Notes: generated by a model not told the origin, from the letters alone. DNA of 5,503 bases from DATBGO01 sp050011895 (GCA_050011895.1 JBEKIF010000150.1:1-5503), one strand, 5' to 3'. Numbered from the stretch's first letter, positions 1-4,803 are shown. Made by a program: numbers and translations.

Positions 1-149
1 TGCATGGCGCTGTCAGCGGTGAGGATCTCGGTTGCGGAGCTGCATACGGGCAGCGCCTGCCAGACGCCATCCTCGAAGCTGATCTTGTAGTGGCCTTCCC
101 AGTGCATCCGCAGCCAGGTCAGGCTCGTTACCTCTTCCTTGGTGAGCAC
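1..149 (-). CDS. Small hypothetical protein, 3' end beyond the left edge
   Basis: The reading frame starts at a GTG at 149-147 and stays open to the window edge, giving 49 visible residues that begin VLTKEEVTSLTWLRMHW. A strong Shine-Dalgarno AGGAGG lies four bases upstream (154-159), which decides the start and makes this frame preferable to a longer overlapping minus-strand frame with no such signal. The visible part is rich in Trp and aromatic residues (WLRMHWEGHYKISF, then DGVWQAL) and later has SATEILTADSA. From memory, small actinomycete proteins with this W-x-G-x-Y ... W-x-A layout are common next to short GntR regulators, as here, but they have no assigned function. It is divergent from the GntR gene and shares the 150-302 spacer with it, so co-regulation is a reasonable inference. 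The C-terminus is not visible. The existence of the gene is well supported; its function is unknown. Confidence 0.72.
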   Translation of the reverse strand, partial: MLTKEEVTSLTWLRMHWEGHYKISFEDGVWQALPVCSSATEILTADSAM

Positions 150-153
150 GATT

Positions 154-159
154 CCTCCT
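154..159 (-). promoter_or_regulatory. Strong ribosome binding site for the 149 GTG start
   Basis: Read on the minus strand this is AGGAGG followed by AATC and then GTG, a near-ideal Shine-Dalgarno match with four-base spacing. It fixes the start of the leftmost minus-strand gene. Confidence 0.75.
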
Positions 160-205
160 GGGACAGGCACGGTGGGCGGCTTGCGACCTCAGCAAGGTCT
201 GTGCC

Positions 206-281
206 TGACCAGCATTAGGCTACCTGGTCCACTAAGGCGACTTGTGCAGCACTAGGCGACCCAGAGCGTCTTAGCTGGTCA
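206..281. promoter_or_regulatory. Putative operator array between the divergent genes
   Basis: Three related 12-bp elements run in the same direction: CATTAGGCTACC (213-224), CACTAAGGCGAC (230-241) and CACTAGGCGACC (250-261). Their start-to-start spacings are 17 and 20 bp. They are bracketed by an exact 8-bp inverted repeat, TGACCAGC at 206-213 and GCTGGTCA at 274-281. The stretch is less GC-rich than the flanking genes. Because it lies directly upstream of the GntR gene and between two divergent starts, it is a plausible binding region for that regulator. This is inferred from layout alone; GntR operators are normally short palindromes, so the bracketing repeat may be the more relevant part. 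Confidence 0.4.
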
Positions 282-289
282 CGGGCACG

Positions 290-295
290 TAGCGT
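290..295 (+). promoter_or_regulatory. Possible -10 box giving a leaderless GntR transcript
   Basis: TAGCGT fits the actinobacterial TANNNT -10 pattern and ends seven bases before the GTG at 303. Transcription would therefore begin at or next to the start codon. No purine-rich Shine-Dalgarno is visible before this GTG, which agrees with leaderless translation. No good -35 is seen, so support is modest. Confidence 0.3.
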
Positions 296-302
296 TGATC
301 AA

Positions 303-536
303 GTGACAGAAGTCGACCCATTCAGTCCGACTCCGCTGCACAGGCAGCTGGCGGACATGCTCCGCGAGGACATCAGGTCGGGCCGGATAGCACCGGGCAT
401 GCCGCTGCCGAGCCAGGCGACGTTGCAGCAGCGGTACGGGGTAGCGAGGGGCACGGCGGCGCGGGCCCTGTCGATCCTGGTGGACGAGGGGCTTGCCGTT
501 GTGTCACCGGGGCGCGGTACCTACGTCAAGCCTTGA
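303..536 (+). CDS. Short GntR-family winged-helix regulator without effector domain
   Basis: This 77-residue cytoplasmic DNA-binding protein is essentially only the GntR winged helix-turn-helix. PLHRQLADMLREDI (residues 11-24) forms the first helix, and LPSQATLQQRYGVARGTAARAL (35-56, with a gap-free match to the family pattern LPSE..LA..YGVSR.T.R.AL) is the helix-turn-helix. GLAVVSPGRGTYV (63-75) is the wing. Full GntR regulators carry a further 120-170 residue ligand-binding domain (FCD, UTRA or similar); here the protein ends one residue after the wing. Such single-domain forms are frequent in actinomycetes, so this is not necessarily a truncation. The GTG start gives the normal N-terminal spacing to helix 1. 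It probably controls its own promoter and the divergent gene through the 206-281 elements, but this is inference. The DNA-binding assignment is firm; the signal sensed, if any, is unknown. Confidence 0.9.
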   Translation: MTEVDPFSPTPLHRQLADMLREDIRSGRIAPGMPLPSQATLQQRYGVARGTAARALSILVDEGLAVVSPGRGTYVKP

Positions 537-609
537 GGCCCAACATGAGATTCGGCGCAAGTGACCGCAGCATGCCTTCGGCACTCATGAAGACGGCCGG
601 AACCGACGG

Positions 610-1368
610 CTACGGCTGAGGTGCCGCCAGGCCGCTGACCGGAAGGCCGTCTCTCCAGATCACCCTGGCTCGTCCCGTGACGGGGGAGATGGCGAGGAAG
701 TTACCGCTGAAGGTCGCCCCGTATAGTGCGCGCGATCCGGTGACCAGCCCCCACACATCGTTGTAGCCCGTGTTCCCGATGATCCTCGCGGCGCCCGTGC
801 GGGCGTTCACGACGGCGAGCAACGACCTGGCCGAACCCGGCCTCGACACGGTCGCGTAGAGGCGGCCGTGCGCGAAGGTCAGATCACCTGCCGAATTGAG
901 GCGATGGCCGTACGTGCCGATCACGCTGGCCCGGCCAGTCCGGGCGCTGATCGTGAACAGGTCACCCTGGTGGCTGGCGCCATAGAGGGTGTCCGTCCCC
1001 GGCTGGGAAGCAAGGGCGTTGGCGCCGTTGAGGCCGAGCGGCCCGACCGGGCGGGCGGCACCGGTTGCGGCGTTCAGCCGGTACAGGGCGGTGAAACTAA
1101 TCCCGTAGAGGATCTTGCGCCGGAAGGCGATGTCAGAGAGGTATGTTCCGGCGTGACCCTCGAAGATCACCGCATGCCGCCGAGGGTTGAGGCGGTAGAG
1201 CGCGCTGTTGGCGGCGTGCGTCACGGCGTAGACGGTCGTCGGCGGCCTGGCCGTTGTGGCGGCGGCACTGGCCGCGGCGGGACTCAGTGCGAGTGCGCCT
1301 GCCACCGCCAGCACGAGCCCACCGGAAACCGGGCGGGATAGCAGCCTTCCGAAGCATTGATTGCGCAC
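610..1368 (-). CDS. Secreted beta-propeller-like protein
   Basis: From the GTG at 1368 the protein has 252 residues. It begins with a basic n-region (RNQCFGRLLSRP), then a hydrophobic Ala/Leu/Val core (about residues 14-30), then an A-x-A cleavage site near ASA (33-35), so it is probably exported by Sec. The mature part has about five repeats of roughly 40 residues with the pattern LY(R/G)...L..I.. TG.A..IG, e.g. LYRLNAATGAARPVG, LFTISARTGRASVIG and LAVVNARTGAARIIG. Each is followed by a DLTF/DVWGL-type segment and LYGAT. This is how beta-propeller blades of the NHL/PQQ/DUF4394-like superfamily look; which family applies is not clear. No catalytic residues are evident, so a binding or extracellular scaffold role is likely. 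Start choice: the frame is open to GTG 1425, with ATG at 1389. A GATAAT -10 at 1402-1407 lies inside the longest form, and GGGGG sits nine bases before GTG 1368, so the shortest form is preferred. The coding frame is firm; the start is uncertain. Confidence 0.75.
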   Translation of the reverse strand: MRNQCFGRLLSRPVSGGLVLAVAGALALSPAAASAAATTARPPTTVYAVTHAANSALYRLNPRRHAVIFEGHAGTYLSDIAFRRKILYGISFTALYRLNAATGAARPVGPLGLNGANALASQPGTDTLYGASHQGDLFTISARTGRASVIGTYGHRLNSAGDLTFAHGRLYATVSRPGSARSLLAVVNARTGAARIIGNTGYNDVWGLVTGSRALYGATFSGNFLAISPVTGRARVIWRDGLPVSGLAAPQP

Positions 1369-1401
1369 GTCACTCAGCCCCCGGAGCATATGCGAGAAGT
1401 A

Positions 1402-1407
1402 ATTATC
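1402..1407 (-). promoter_or_regulatory. Probable -10 box of the secreted propeller gene
   Basis: On the minus strand this is GATAAT, one base from TATAAT, in an AT-rich patch of an otherwise GC-rich region. A weak TTGACA-like TGACCG lies about 17 bases upstream. Transcription would start near 1395, leaving a leader of about 27 bases before the preferred GTG at 1368, or a very short one before ATG 1389. Confidence 0.35.
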
Positions 1408-1528
1408 GTCAGCAGACACTAACACCGGTCACGCCGCTCAGGAGCGTCTGCGCGACACATGCCCGTGAGCATCAGCGTGACGATTTCTCAGTACATATAA
1501 CGTGAAAGTTGTCACGATCACGACCGGC

Positions 1529-1552
1529 CACCGGCCAGGCCTGGCCCGTGGC
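1529..1552. repeat. Near-perfect 24-bp palindrome
   Basis: The core GGCCAGGCCTGGCC (1533-1546) is a perfect 14-bp palindrome. It is flanked by CCAC (1529-1532, overlapping the preceding C) and GTGG (1549-1552), which are complementary outside a single mismatched pair. There is no loop, so it suits binding by a dimeric protein better than a transcription terminator. It lies between the divergent starts of the secreted protein and the acetyltransferase-aminotransferase. Confidence 0.5.
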
Positions 1553-1613
1553 AGGCACTATTGGTGAATGTGGCGCGGCGGGGACCTCGTTATTCAATAA
1601 TCGTGCTCCGTGC

Positions 1614-1662
1614 CTGCGGCTGGCCTTTCATCGGCCGCCATGACGGCTCGCGTTAGCCGCAG
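1614..1662 (+). promoter_or_regulatory. Foldable leader upstream of the fusion gene
   Basis: CTGCGGCT (1614-1621) is exactly complementary to AGCCGCAG (1655-1662). The 33-base interval contains smaller pairings: GGCC at 1622-1625 with GGCC at 1633-1636, or GCCG 1634-1637 with CGGC 1644-1647. If the promoter is at the AT-rich patch near 1600, this would form a branched 5' leader ending about 20 bases before the ribosome binding site. High-GC sequence folds easily, so function is uncertain. Confidence 0.25.
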
Positions 1663-1682
1663 CTGACATCATCCCCAATGAC

Positions 1683-1689
1683 AGGAGGG
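1683..1689 (+). promoter_or_regulatory. Strong ribosome binding site for the 1695 GTG start
   Basis: AGGAGGG lies five bases before the GTG at 1695. This strong Shine-Dalgarno fixes the start of the fusion protein at the residue where the acetyltransferase family normally begins (VHPTA close behind). Confidence 0.85.
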
Positions 1690-1694
1690 CCCCA

Positions 1695-3377
1695 GTGGCG
1701 CCGGATGCGTCGTTCGTCCACCCCACGGCCATGATCGAGCCAGGTGCGTTAGTAGGTAAGGGCAGCGCGGTCTGGCATCACAGCCAGGTGCGCCGGGGCG
1801 CGGTGATCGGGAGCGACTGCACGCTCGGCAAGAACGTCTTTGTCGATGAGGGGGTCCTTATCGGCGACCGGGTGAAAATCCAGAACAACGTGTCGGTTTA
1901 CAAGGGCGTCGAGCTCGCCGACGAGGTGTTCGTCGGGCCGTCCGCGGTGTTCACCAACGACCTGCGGCCGCGGGCGGTCGCGCCGGACTGGCAGCTGAGC
2001 CCGACCAAGGTGGCGCGGGGCGCGTCGGTGGGCGCCAACGCGACCATCGTGTGCGGGACCGAGATCGGCGAGCACGGCATGGTCGGGGCCGGGGCGGTGG
2101 TCACCGCGCCGGTGCGCCCGCACCAGGTGGTGACCGGCAACCCGGCCAGGCACCACGGCTGGGTGTGCGCCTGCGGGGTGGTGCTGTCGCGGGCCGGGGA
2201 CCGGCCCGCCGAGCTGCGCTGCGCGGGCTGCCGCGGCTGGGCCGCCGAGGCGGGCCCGGCGGGCGGCGATCCGGGGCGGCGCATCCCGCTGGCCAAGGTG
2301 GTGGTCGGGGCGGACGAGGAGGCGGCCGTCCTCGCCGTGCTCAGGTCCGGGCAGCTGGCCGGCGGGGCGCGGGTCGCCGAGCTGGAGCGCACGTTCGCCC
2401 GGCTGCACGAGGCCGCGCACGTGATCGCGGTCAGCAACGGCAGCGTCGCGCTGGTCGCCGCGCTGCGGGCGCACCAGATCGGCCCCGGCGATGAGGTCAT
2501 CACCTCGCCGCTGACCTTCGCCGCGACGCTCAACGCGATCCTGGAGGCGGGCGCGAGGGCCAGGTTCGCTGACGTGGCCGAGGACCTGACGCTGGACCCG
2601 GGCGCGCTGGAGGCGCTCATCACGCCGCGGACCAGGGCCGTGCTGCCGGTCCACCTGTACGGGCTGCCCGCGGCGATGGGGGAGATCTCGGCTGTCGCGC
2701 GCGAGCACGGCCTGGCGGTCATCGAGGACGCCGCGCAGGCGCACGGCGCGCGGGTGGGCGGGGCCCCGGTGGGTTCCGGCGCGACGGCGGCCTTCTCGCT
2801 GAATGAGACCAGGAACATCACCTGCGGCGAAGGCGGCCTTATCACGACCGATGACAACGAGATCGCGGCCAGGCTCCGGCTGCTGCGCAACCATGGCATG
2901 CGGGCCCGCTACGACTACGCGCTGCCGGGCAGCAACTACCGGCTGACCGACTTGCAGGCCGCGGTGGCCTGCGCGCAGCTGGGCAGGCTGCCCGCCATCC
3001 AGGCCGACCGCAGCCGCAACGCGACGCTGCTGTCGGCCGGGCTGGCCGGGCTGCGCGGCCTGGTGCTGCCCCCGGCCCCGGCTGGCCGGCTGCATGCCTG
3101 GCATCAGTACACCGTCCAGGTGACGTCCGACGCCAGGCTGGACCGTGACCAGCTGGCCAAGTGCCTGGACGCCGCGGGCATTGATTCGCTCGCCCACTAC
3201 CCGAAGCTGGTCCACGACTACCCCTGTTACCGCGGCCACCCGCAGGTTGCCGCCGACGAGACGCCCCGCGCCGCGACCGCCGCCCAGCAGGTCCTGTCGC
3301 TGCCCGTGCACCCGGCGCTCACCGGCGCCGACGTCAGCAGGATCGTGTCCTGCGTCCGGGAAAGCCTGGAGCAATAA
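1695..3377 (+). CDS. Fused sugar N-acetyltransferase / DegT-family aminotransferase with Lys-to-Arg at the PLP site
   Basis: This 560-residue protein has two domains. Residues 1-157 are a left-handed beta-helix acyltransferase with hexapeptide repeats, closest by motif to WbpD/WlbB UDP-3-amino-glucuronate N-acetyltransferases (VHPTA 8-12, VKIQNNVSVY 60-69, ATIVCG 116-121, VTGNPAR 146-152, GWVCACG 155-161). C158, C160, C176 and C179 form a zinc-ribbon-like knuckle. Residues 197-560 are a DegT/DnrJ/EryC1/StrS aminotransferase: SNGS 247-250 (phosphate loop), VHLYG 319-323, IEDAAQAHGA 343-352 (D345 for the pyridine nitrogen), GEGG 378-381, GSNYRLTDLQAA 412-423. The motif around the PLP-binding lysine reads FSLNETRNITCGEGG, so R373 (AGG at 2811-2813) stands where the Schiff-base lysine belongs. 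In the known pathway the aminotransferase makes the 3-amine that the acetyltransferase then acetylates, so the fusion joins consecutive steps. With no lysine, normal transamination should fail. A sequencing error (AAG to AGG) is an alternative. Domain calls are firm; exact substrate is not. Confidence 0.93.
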   Translation: MAPDASFVHPTAMIEPGALVGKGSAVWHHSQVRRGAVIGSDCTLGKNVFVDEGVLIGDRVKIQNNVSVYKGVELADEVFVGPSAVFTNDLRPRAVAPDWQLSPTKVARGASVGANATIVCGTEIGEHGMVGAGAVVTAPVRPHQVVTGNPARHHGWVCACGVVLSRAGDRPAELRCAGCRGWAAEAGPAGGDPGRRIPLAKVVVGADEEAAVLAVLRSGQLAGGARVAELERTFARLHEAAHVIAVSNGSVALVAALRAHQIGPGDEVITSPLTFAATLNAILEAGARARFADVAEDLTLDPGALEALITPRTRAVLPVHLYGLPAAMGEISAVAREHGLAVIEDAAQAHGARVGGAPVGSGATAAFSLNETRNITCGEGGLITTDDNEIAARLRLLRNHGMRARYDYALPGSNYRLTDLQAAVACAQLGRLPAIQADRSRNATLLSAGLAGLRGLVLPPAPAGRLHAWHQYTVQVTSDARLDRDQLAKCLDAAGIDSLAHYPKLVHDYPCYRGHPQVAADETPRAATAAQQVLSLPVHPALTGADVSRIVSCVRESLEQ

Positions 3378-3383
3378 CCGGAA

Positions 3384-3403
3384 CCCGCTGCAAGCGCAGC
3401 GGG
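3384..3403 (+). terminator. Hairpin after the fusion gene
   Basis: CCCGCTGC (3384-3391) and GCAGCGGG (3396-3403) form a perfect 8-bp GC-rich stem around the four-base loop AAGC, starting seven bases after the TAA stop. No T-tract follows, which is common for actinomycete terminators. It separates the fusion gene from the exported-protein remnant. Confidence 0.6.
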
Positions 3404-3417
3404 ATTGGCAAATGAAC

Positions 3418-3421
3418 AGGG
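3418..3421 (+). promoter_or_regulatory. Ribosome binding site for the out-of-frame signal peptide
   Basis: AGGG lies six bases before the ATG at 3428. This supports 3428 as the original start of the exported-protein gene, even though that frame now stops after 18 codons. Confidence 0.45.
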
Positions 3422-3427
3422 CACTCA

Positions 3428-4005
3428 ATGAGGATCAAGCAACGGGGCTGGATGGTCATCATCTCGGCGGCCGTCCTCTGGTGACCGCCCTGGCGTCGGC
3501 GTCTGAAACGGCGTCCGCGTCTGCAACGGCGTCCGCGTCTGAAACGGCGTCCGCGTCTGCAACGGCGTCCGCGTCTGCAACGGCGTCCGCGTCTGCGCCG
3601 GCCGCAGCGAAAGGCTCGCCACCGGCCGAATGCGGCGGCGAGAGGCACCGCTTGGACTGCCCTACCGTCTTCGAGCCGGCGCCGGCCGGCGACGGCACGT
3701 ATACCGGGAACGATCCGCCCTCGGTGCTGTTCTACAGCAACCGGCCTGGCTCGGGGAACAACAGCCAGTACCTGATCAGGCTGCCGAAGGAACCGCCGGT
3801 GCCGCCCAACCAGTCAGCAACCGGCGGGACTTACAGCTTCCAGCTGGAGCGGGACCTCTGGTTCATGACCGCGGCGTGCGCCACCCAGTCTTACCCGAGG
3901 CCACCAGGACGCGGCTGTGCTGCCGCCCGCGCCGGCAGGCCGGCCGAAGCAGGGCGGCTTGCTGCCGCAGCCGGGAGACGGTCCGGGACGCCTAGGGCGT
4001 GCTGA
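3428..4005 (+). pseudogene. Broken gene for an exported protein with Ala/Ser/Thr repeats
   Basis: ATG 3428 opens a signal-peptide start, MRIKQRGWMVIISAAVLW, that meets TGA at 3482-3484. The -1 frame, read from the overlapping GTG at 3481, continues VTALASASETASAS. Joining them gives a textbook signal peptide: basic start, hydrophobic core, then an A-x-A site near ALASA. The mature part has six Ser/Ala/Thr hexapeptides (3493-3600), then a cysteine-containing domain (CGGERHRLDCPTVFEP, PPSVLFYSNRPGSGNN, YLIRLPKEPP, TGGTYSFQLERDLWF, ACATQSYP). I recall this pattern from the N-terminal part of much longer secreted actinomycete proteins of unknown function, so the C-terminal bulk is probably missing. 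After about 3897 the frame becomes an Arg/Ala-rich tail ending at 4003-4005. The +1 frame there reads more naturally (QDAAVLPPAPAGRPKQGG), suggesting a second indel. A programmed -1 shift is possible, but no slippery heptamer is visible. Translation from ATG 3412 would lack a signal peptide. Confidence 0.6.
3493..3600 (+). repeat. Six tandem 18-bp coding repeats
   Basis: The unit GCGTCCGCGTCTGMAACG occurs six times without gaps (3493, 3511, 3529, 3547, 3565, 3583). The first unit has TCG for TCC, and the last ends GCGCCG. Translated, the units are ASASET, ASASAT, ASASET, ASASAT, ASASAT and ASASAP. The E/A alternation comes from a single A/C change. Near-identity at synonymous positions points to recent duplication by slippage or unequal crossing-over. 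It encodes a flexible, potentially O-glycosylated spacer just after the predicted signal peptide. Confidence 0.9.
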
Positions 4006-4037
4006 TGCAGTCACCTGTCCGCGGGAACGAGTCGAGG

Positions 4038-4433
4038 CTAGACGAGAATTCGCGGTACCGCCGGGTCGATGCGAGCGATGTCGCGGGGGTCGCTAGTGAC
4101 GACAGCGTGATGACGCTGCCGGGCGCAGAGCACGACGTGGACGTCCACGACATCATCGTGGTTAGTGACCGCGCACATCAGCCCGATGCTACGGGCCACG
4201 CTGAGCGTCATGGCTGCGACCTCGATGTCCGGAGACTTGAGCAGCCGGGCGAGGCGAGCCTGGCGGGAGCTGCGCCACGCCTGCGCGACGACTTCGGCGG
4301 GGATGCAGATGGTTCCGCCGCGCCGCCGCGCTGCCTCCAGGCGTGCCTGCATGGCCACGGCCTTGGCGGGGTCGTCAAGAGCCAGGAGCGCGCCGGCGTC
4401 GAGCGTGAGCCCGGTCGTCGCGGCCGCGCTCAC
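4038..4433 (-). CDS. vapC: PIN-domain ribonuclease toxin, VapC family
   Basis: This 131-residue protein has the acidic signature of PIN-domain nucleases: D12 in LTLDAGALLAL, E47 in IPAEVVAQAWR, D94 and D97 in NHDDVVDVHVV, and D115 in VVTSDPRDIA. VapC toxins are Mg2+-dependent endoribonucleases that cleave tRNA or rRNA until neutralised by their partner antitoxin, acting in the cytoplasm. The start is GTG 4433, whose first bases overlap the antitoxin stop in the four-base GTGA, typical of translational coupling in toxin-antitoxin operons. Longer readings of this frame run into the antitoxin gene and give Arg/Gly-rich nonsense. Length and complete active site indicate an intact toxin. A weak 5-bp hairpin (ACGCC 3988-3992 with GGCGT 3996-4000) lies just downstream. 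The RNA target cannot be told from sequence. Confidence 0.88.
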   Translation of the reverse strand: MSAAATTGLTLDAGALLALDDPAKAVAMQARLEAARRRGGTICIPAEVVAQAWRSSRQARLARLLKSPDIEVAAMTLSVARSIGLMCAVTNHDDVVDVHVVLCARQRHHAVVTSDPRDIARIDPAVPRILV

Positions 4434-4687
4434 CCGGCCATCCTGCCGCCCCGCCGGTGGTGGCCGGTCAGCCCGGCCCGGTCCAGCTCGGCTTCGACCT
4501 GGCGCTGGACCTCCTCGGGCACCGGGGTTTCCGCGCGCCAGGCGGCCAGGATGTCGTCCAGGTTCTCGCGCTCCTGGTAGTCCTCGAGTGCCGTGGCCAC
4601 ATACGCGCTGACCCGCCGCTCGCCTCCGGCAGCGCGCTTGACCTTCTCCACCAGCTCGTCGGGAAGACTCACCGTGATGCGTTTCAT
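4430..4687 (-). CDS. vapB: Ribbon-helix-helix antitoxin, VapB type
   Basis: This 85-residue partner of the adjacent toxin starts MKRITVSLPDELVEKVKR, the beta-strand plus first helix of a ribbon-helix-helix DNA-binding domain. RRVSAYVATALEDY (25-38) forms the second helix. The following stretch (residues 40-72, rich in Glu, ending EVQRQVEAELDRA) is the kind of tail that wraps around a VapC active site. Such proteins bind the toxin and, as dimers, repress their own promoter. The gene is first in the operon and overlaps the toxin start by four bases. ATG 4687 is the only start preserving the strand-forming N-terminus; a TATGAT -10 six bases upstream implies a leaderless message. The vapB label is by partner and architecture; MazE-like or CopG-like names would fit equally well. 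Confidence 0.85.
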   Translation of the reverse strand: MKRITVSLPDELVEKVKRAAGGERRVSAYVATALEDYQERENLDDILAAWRAETPVPEEVQRQVEAELDRAGLTGHHRRGGRMAG

Positions 4688-4714
4688 ACAACTATCATAC
4701 TTTGCTGACGAGTC
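4685..4714 (-). promoter_or_regulatory. Leaderless promoter and possible operator of the vapBC operon
   Basis: On the minus strand the -10 TATGAT (4694-4699) is separated from the ATG at 4687 by only AGTTGT, so transcription should start at the A of the start codon or one base before it. A TTGACA-like GTGACC lies 16 bases upstream of the -10, slightly beyond the interval given. GTATG occurs twice (4700-4696 and 4689-4685), 11 bp apart, about one helical turn, which is the geometry expected for side-by-side ribbon-helix-helix dimers. The promoter is fairly convincing; the operator is inference. Confidence 0.5.
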
Positions 4715-4803
4715 GGGTCACTGGATTATGCGGGCCTGCCCGGCTGTGCTGTGCCGACAACCTCGTCCACCTCACGCGACCGTGCGCCTACATCGCCGGT
4801 GCG

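Larger units (their letters stand above)
1426..1694. other. Non-coding gap between divergent genes
   Basis: No convincing coding frame is seen in this 269-base stretch. It contains the upstream region of the secreted-protein gene, AT-rich patches at about 1489-1500 and 1587-1602 (including TTATTCAATAA at 1590-1600, a 5-bp inverted repeat around one base), the large palindrome at 1529-1552, and a foldable leader at 1614-1662. The plus-strand promoter for the 1695 gene most likely lies around the 1590-1601 AT-rich patch (AATAAT at 1596-1601), but no matching -35 could be identified. Confidence 0.45.

Noticed and set aside
13..195. 60-residue minus-strand frame at the left edge
   Set aside because: It overlaps the gene starting at GTG 149 in another frame; that one has an AGGAGG ribosome binding site and a natural composition, while this one is Arg-rich and crosses the ribosome binding site.
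545..619. 24-codon plus-strand frame after the GntR gene (MRFGASDRSMPSALMKTAG...)
   Set aside because: It is too short, has no ribosome binding site and overlaps the end of the convergent gene; nothing recognisable in it.
592..651. GACGGCC ... GGCCGTC inverted repeat as a bidirectional terminator between the convergent genes
   Set aside because: The stem is only 7 bp with a loop of about 46 bases, and half of it lies inside the minus-strand coding region; no T-tract on either strand.
868..1341. 157-residue plus-strand frame opposite the secreted propeller gene
   Set aside because: Its composition is that of antisense GC-rich DNA with no domain pattern, whereas the minus frame has a signal peptide and regular repeats.
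1898..2899. 333-residue minus-strand open frame inside the fusion gene
   Set aside because: Another antisense shadow (Ala/Ser/Pro-rich) of the recognised acetyltransferase-aminotransferase.
1749..3428. 559-residue minus-strand open frame covering the fusion gene
   Set aside because: It is a long antisense open frame caused by high third-position GC in the real gene. The product is Arg/Gly/Pro/His-rich without motifs.
3493..3600. CRISPR-like array
   Set aside because: The 18-bp units abut with no spacers, and they code in frame for a hexapeptide; no cas genes are present.
3459..3698. Minus-strand frame with a DADAVADADAV(S) repeat resembling an acidic repeat protein
   Set aside because: The regularity is only the antisense reading of the 18-bp repeats; the plus frame continues into a plausible extracellular domain while this one does not.
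4165..4611. 148-residue plus-strand frame opposite the vapBC pair
   Set aside because: It is antisense to two well-supported genes with conserved motifs and proper coupling; its own translation is Arg/Ala-rich without motifs.
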